Shown piece after piece: positions 59,937-64,000 of a DNA stretch of 64,000 nt. Position 1 is the stretch's first letter; the number at the start of each line of letters is the position of its first letter. Made by a program: the position numbers and the translations under genes. Below the pieces are notes generated by a model. The model was not told the DNA's origin, did no database searches, and saw only the letters and a list, made by a program, of their open reading frames with translations. This stretch comes from Ehretia macrophylla (Eukaryota > Streptophyta > Magnoliopsida > Boraginales > Ehretiaceae), in NCBI GenBank assembly GCA_037974665.1, contig CM075770.1, forward strand, positions 92,872,850 to 92,936,849. Reading direction: 5' to 3'.

Positions 59937-60439
59937 TCATCCTAGACTTATTATATCTATTGGTCCAAAAAGGTTCATATGAAGTTTTTGTAAAGCTTTT
60001 GATGTAGTCACATGGCGAATGGTTTTGAAAGATGCTTTATATTGTTTTTCAAATTGATATCCATCACATAACTGATCTTTTTCAAACTTGGTCTTAGGAA
60101 GGCCTCTTACAAGATCCTTTCGAGAAAGTTTACCAAGTAGATCCATGCTAATATGTCTTAATCTTCTATGCCATAACCAAGAACTTTCATTTGTTATGAT
60201 TAAACAATCAATATTTTGGCATGATATACTTTCAAAGTCAATGATATAGACATTTTCATGTCTATTTGCAATAAACAACACATTTTTTATTTTGTCAAAA
60301 ACAATACAACATGATGATTTAAATTCAACTAGATAATCATTATCATATAGTTGACGTACACTTAGCAAATTATGTTGCAATCCTTTCACAAGTAGCACAT
60401 CATGAATAAATATATTATTTTTATTTCCAATACTACCTT
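59937..60439 (-). pseudogene. SIRE-2 pre-integrase region
   Basis: The frame 60398-59937 reads LLVKGLQHNLLSVRQLYDND, WLWHRRLRHISMDLLGKLSR and LHMNLFGPIDIISLG. The zinc ligands are mostly present, with DGYQ replacing the usual DACQ. The solo-LTR-like insertion at 60440 separates it from the protease. Confidence 0.85.
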
Positions 60440-63421
60440 TGTAATGCCCCGATCCTTCACGAGACCGGAGGCTCTAATAACCATGCTATTCTCAACCCAA
60501 TACCAAGCCCAGTCACAAAATTTAAGAAAAGCGGACAGAGTCTTCCCTGTACCGTGGACATTCTGAAAACCTGTAAACACTCAATAAAGCCACAACATAA
60601 CAAGACATTCATTTATAACTAAATATCTTAGCTTTAAGGCCATTCGAGCCTTAAAACATACAAACAGTTTAGATACACACAAGTATGCATTCATAACTTA
60701 ACTTCTTTACAAAACCGCTTATCATGCCACTCCATGATAGCATTGAACATTCTTAGAAATTAAAGCCAACCATACACCCGTTCATTCGCACCCAAGCATG
60801 CAACGTAGCTAGAAGCAGAAGCAAAAGTTATTACATGCCACAATTCCATAACACTTACTACATCCACTTAGCTTTCAAACTTGCAACTACTCAAATATAT
60901 ATACATAAACCCTTAGGCTCCAAAATAGAATAGAAAGTAGAACAATTAAGGTCTTCCATAGTTTAGCGGCAATAACTCAAATCTCAAGTAATAGCACACA
61001 GTAATCAGGTCAACTCCTCCAACTGCACCACCTGAAACATGTTTAGCGAGGTATGAGCAATCACAATTGCCCAGTGAGGGATAAGGTCTACCGGGGACGT
61101 GCAATGCAACAGTTAGTACAAATAAAGCATTTTACAAACAAAGAACAATTGAAATAACAAGTTACCACACATTAAAAAAGATACGATTCACTTGTTCTTC
61201 AATCATGAACCACGAGCCACGAACTGAAATCCCGATGTAATAATGACACTGTTATCGATTAGCCGGCATCTCCTTATAACTCCAAGTTGGGTGTCCTGCG
61301 GATCTACCCCACAATCCTCCGACCCAACTCTCCCTAGGCGGCATCCTAAGCAAGAGAGGGACTGGGCAACCATGGTAGCTGAGGTAGACCGGCAAGCCCG
61401 GTGCCGCCCGGTTTTCAGAACACTACCTTGCCCATATGGTAGGGCAACCACGAAGCAATGCACTCAAAATGATAACATTAGAATACATCAATAAATACAT
61501 AATTGAGGGACAACAAAGTAGGTTGCCCTCACACACAATATATAGACAATAAGTGTACATAATCTAAGTACAAGTAAATAAACTATTATGCATATAAGGA
61601 TGAAGTATCCCTCACCTCTACCAAGCTCCAAAATGCAAGATTGGCTTCAAATCACCCTCAATCACCTTGAACATAAAGTTAAACATTGTTTTAAGTACTC
61701 TTTAACTACAACATTCATTAATTGTCTAACTAGATTAGCTAACTCATAGTTTACTTAATTAACATACAACCAAATAATCATTCAAGTAATATAATATACA
61801 AACAATATAACTAACAAGTAATAAAATCATGATATAAGCATATTCCACAATCATTTAAAAGAGCATTTTAAGCATAGATAACCATATTTAATTCCATAAT
61901 AGTACTATCAATTTATAAAGCTATTAATCCATACTTATTCTCATTACAATTAACTCAATATAACACTCGAGGAAAACACTTAGAACTATGACAATACAAT
62001 TACGATAAATAAGAATTCACTTAGAATCTTCAATCAAGAAAGCAATTATGCAAATTACAAAGGGGTATATTTAAGATATCCATAGAATTATACCGAAAGC
62101 TCCAAAACAACTTGAAACTACATTTAAACACACAAGAAGTCATGCCAAGGTCTTAGAAGTGTGAGATAATCGATATTGCACTTAAACCCCTTTGTTATGC
62201 AAGCTATTTTTCTTCCAAATCAAAGTTAATGTTTCAAATTCAAGGGGAAGCTATACCAAACTTCTAATTAAACCTTAATATACCTTTACAACCCTCAAAC
62301 ATGTTCAAATACCTGCAATTACCCCAAAAGCCCCAATTTTTCTCTTATAGTTTTGAACTACACATACCTTAACCGGGCTTCGAACAAGGGTTAACAAAAC
62401 TTCTATAGCACCTAGGTAGCCTAAGAATACTAAAAGTGAAGCCCGAATCTACCCGGATTAGCATTAACCCCGAAATCCCTTCTATAAAGTTGGCTAATTC
62501 ACGTTTTATGCAAGTTTAGAGCAAATCGAGTGTATGGGGCTATGAGACTACCTTCATTAGCACCTAAGGCATCTACTAGAAGCATTGAATCAAGCAATAT
62601 GCGCGATTACACAAAATCCTAGAAATTCTGTCACTATTCACCTCATAAACTCAAATGACGATTCCAACCGTTTAAAATGCGAACTAATGGTTTAAATGTG
62701 TTCTTTAGCACTTATATATAATGTACAATAGCATAGATAAGCATTAGCATATCATTTGATAGCATTTCTAACAAATCAAGAAAAAAACAACAATTTTAAA
62801 ATGCGCAAACAAGCATGAAAACCCTCACTAATGCCCGTAGAAACTCTCGGGAGGCTAGCAAACACCCTAAACTACTTGTTCCTTGCTTGGCTCGAAGATT
62901 TCATGAGCAAAATCCTCTCATTCTCCTCCTATGTTGATTCTCAGATTTGCTACAGTAATTCCCGCATCTTCCTTTTTTTTCTTTTTTTCTTTTTGTTTTT
63001 GCTAAGTTATGACTTGTTTGTGTTTGGTTTGCATATATATTAGGGTGGGCCTATTTGGGTGAGTGTATGGTATATTAAAATGGGCCTAGTTAACTTAAAA
63101 ACGAGTCAAATGTGCATAAACTAAGTTAGCTAACTAAAACACTTAGTTAAGTCACGTAACACTATTCATTAGATTGACAAAACATTTTCTAAACGAGTGC
63201 TCCTATCGCTCTTAGCTCAAAAGCATATTTTTCTAATTCCTAAAACAATTAATATGATTTAAGAAAAATGCTAATTCAAAGTAATTAAGTGGTTGAAAAG
63301 CGTGATGAATAGTAATTAAAGAAGACAACAAGCAAAGCACAGAAGAAAAGCACAGAAGAAATGCACAATTAATGGATGCAACAGTGAATGAATGTACGGC
63401 AAAATCTCGGGCGTCATAACA
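60440..63421. mobile_element. Solo-LTR-like insertion, 2982 bp, in SIRE-2 pol
   Basis: The plus strand starts TGTAATGCCCCGATCCTTCA and ends GCGTCATAACA. Read on the minus strand it runs TGTTATGACGCCCGAG to GCATTACA, with TG...CA ends like gypsy LTRs. It has no coding frame of note. The SIRE-2 reading is restored exactly at its edges: the protease side ends IIGK and the other side resumes KGSIGN. Only two or three bases (TT or TTT) are shared between flanks, not the expected five. It is related to 49318-53612. Confidence 0.65.
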
Positions 63422-63565
63422 TTTACCAATAATTTTACCTTTCTCATTATTTCCAAAACTCACAAAACCTTTGTAATTTTTGATAGTCTCATAGAAAAGA
63501 TATGGATCACCAATCATATGTCTTGAACATCCACTATCAATGACCCAATTTCTTTCATACTTCAT
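63422..63565 (-). pseudogene. SIRE-2 protease N-terminal part
   Basis: It starts MKYERNWVIDSGCSRHMIGD and continues YKGFVSFGNNEKGKIIGK up to the insertion. The aspartic protease motif D-S-G is intact. It matches the SIRE-1 protease start at 29028 closely. The apparent extra residues beyond the boundary come from the inserted sequence. Confidence 0.85.
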
Positions 63566-64000
63566 CCTTAGGGTAACCTATAAACAAAAACAAAATTTAG
63601 GTCTCCACGTTCTATTGGGTCCTATATTATTAGTATTGACTTTTAGCACATTTAATAATTTATTTTGGTTTAAGCCAATAAGGTATTTTAGAGTCTCTAC
63701 CTACCATATTTTGAAATTTACAATGTGATATTATGTGACCTTGTTTTTCATAATAGGTGGATGTTTTTTGAAATTCTTTTGATGTTGATGCTTCATTTGT
63801 AGAAGATGATGCTTTTACAAAATAACTTTTTAGAGATTTTTGTTTTGAAGAAGGTTCATATCCTATTCCACTTTTATCAAAAGTCATTTTTTTGTGATCC
63901 AAGCATTTTATCAAGATTTTCTTTTCCTTTTGTAAATCTTGCTAGACTTCCATTTAATCTTTGATTTTTTTTTTCAAGTTTTTCAATTTTTGTTTGAAAA
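63566..64000 (-). pseudogene. SIRE-2 gag, C-terminal part, runs off the window
   Basis: The frame 63914-63660 contains GIGYEPSSKQKSLKSYFVKA and a decayed knuckle in which CxxCxxxxGHxxxxC reads TYYEKQGHIISHC, losing the first cysteines. It ends NMVGRDSKIPYWLKPK. Above 63914 the remaining 86 bp encode the end of the coiled coil in another frame. It corresponds to 29150-29600 in SIRE-1. Confidence 0.75.

Larger units (their letters stand above)
53613..64000 (-). mobile_element. SIRE-2: Sirevirus-like copia element, 5' end beyond the window
   Basis: On the minus strand the 3' LTR is 55165-53613, preceded by the purine tract CAAAAAGGGGGAGAT. Third ORF, RNase H, RT, integrase, protease and the C-terminal part of gag follow towards 64000. 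It has the same gene order and motifs as SIRE-1 but a different LTR, so it is a related subfamily. Two later insertions sit in it: a hAT MITE (57556-57903) and a solo-LTR-like sequence (60440-63421). Its 5' LTR and most of gag are outside the window. Confidence 0.85.

Noticed and set aside
1-64000. CRISPR arrays, operons, phage or bacterial systems
   Set aside because: No regularly spaced short repeats, ribosome-binding sites or bacterial gene layout are seen. The gene structure is that of a plant nucleus.

Overview
This is nuclear DNA of a flowering plant, most likely a eudicot. It has one intact intron-bearing gene, short AT-rich introns, Sirevirus-type Ty1/copia elements, a chromovirus-like Ty3/gypsy element and plant-type MULE, PIF/Harbinger, hAT and TRIM elements. 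The species cannot be named from the sequence. There is no sign of bacterial, organellar or viral genomic DNA.

Layout. 1-2777 is AT-rich intergenic DNA. 2788-7723 is a Mutator-like element with long terminal inverted repeats and a 10-bp target duplication. It carries a broken two-domain B3 gene (a Pack-MULE pattern), a LINE reverse-transcriptase scrap and a nested 2-kb Harbinger-like element (4485-6479). 8692-9552 is an unusual, nearly palindromic TRIM retrotransposon. 9614-10790 is another Harbinger-like non-autonomous element. 11687-18395 (+) is the only gene that looks functional: a nine-exon gene for a 597-residue SCAI-family (UPF0682/DUF3550) protein.

From 19117 to the right edge the window is one large stack of nested transposons. 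Copia A (+, from 19117) contains copia B (+, 21811-36571, target duplication GGAAG). Copia B contains a complete Sirevirus-like element, SIRE-1 (-, 22502-32217). The 3' LTR of copia A is interrupted at 38815 by a gypsy element with 2-kb LTRs. The gypsy 3' LTR is interrupted at 45872 by an autonomous-type PIF/Harbinger transposon. The Myb/SANT gene of that transposon is interrupted at 49318 by a long non-coding LTR-like sequence. That sequence is interrupted at 53613 by a second Sirevirus, SIRE-2 (-), which carries a hAT MITE (57556-57903) and a 3-kb solo-LTR-like insertion (60440-63421). The closing halves of five layers must lie beyond position 64000.

How it works together. The SCAI gene is the single host locus, with transposons on both sides. 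Every transposon coding region is damaged by stops, frameshifts, lost catalytic residues or insertions, except for a few clean domain-length frames. I see no convincing new multigene system. The most unusual items are the palindromic TRIM, the captured B3 gene, the depth of the transposon stack, and the pair of long coding-free LTR-like sequences.
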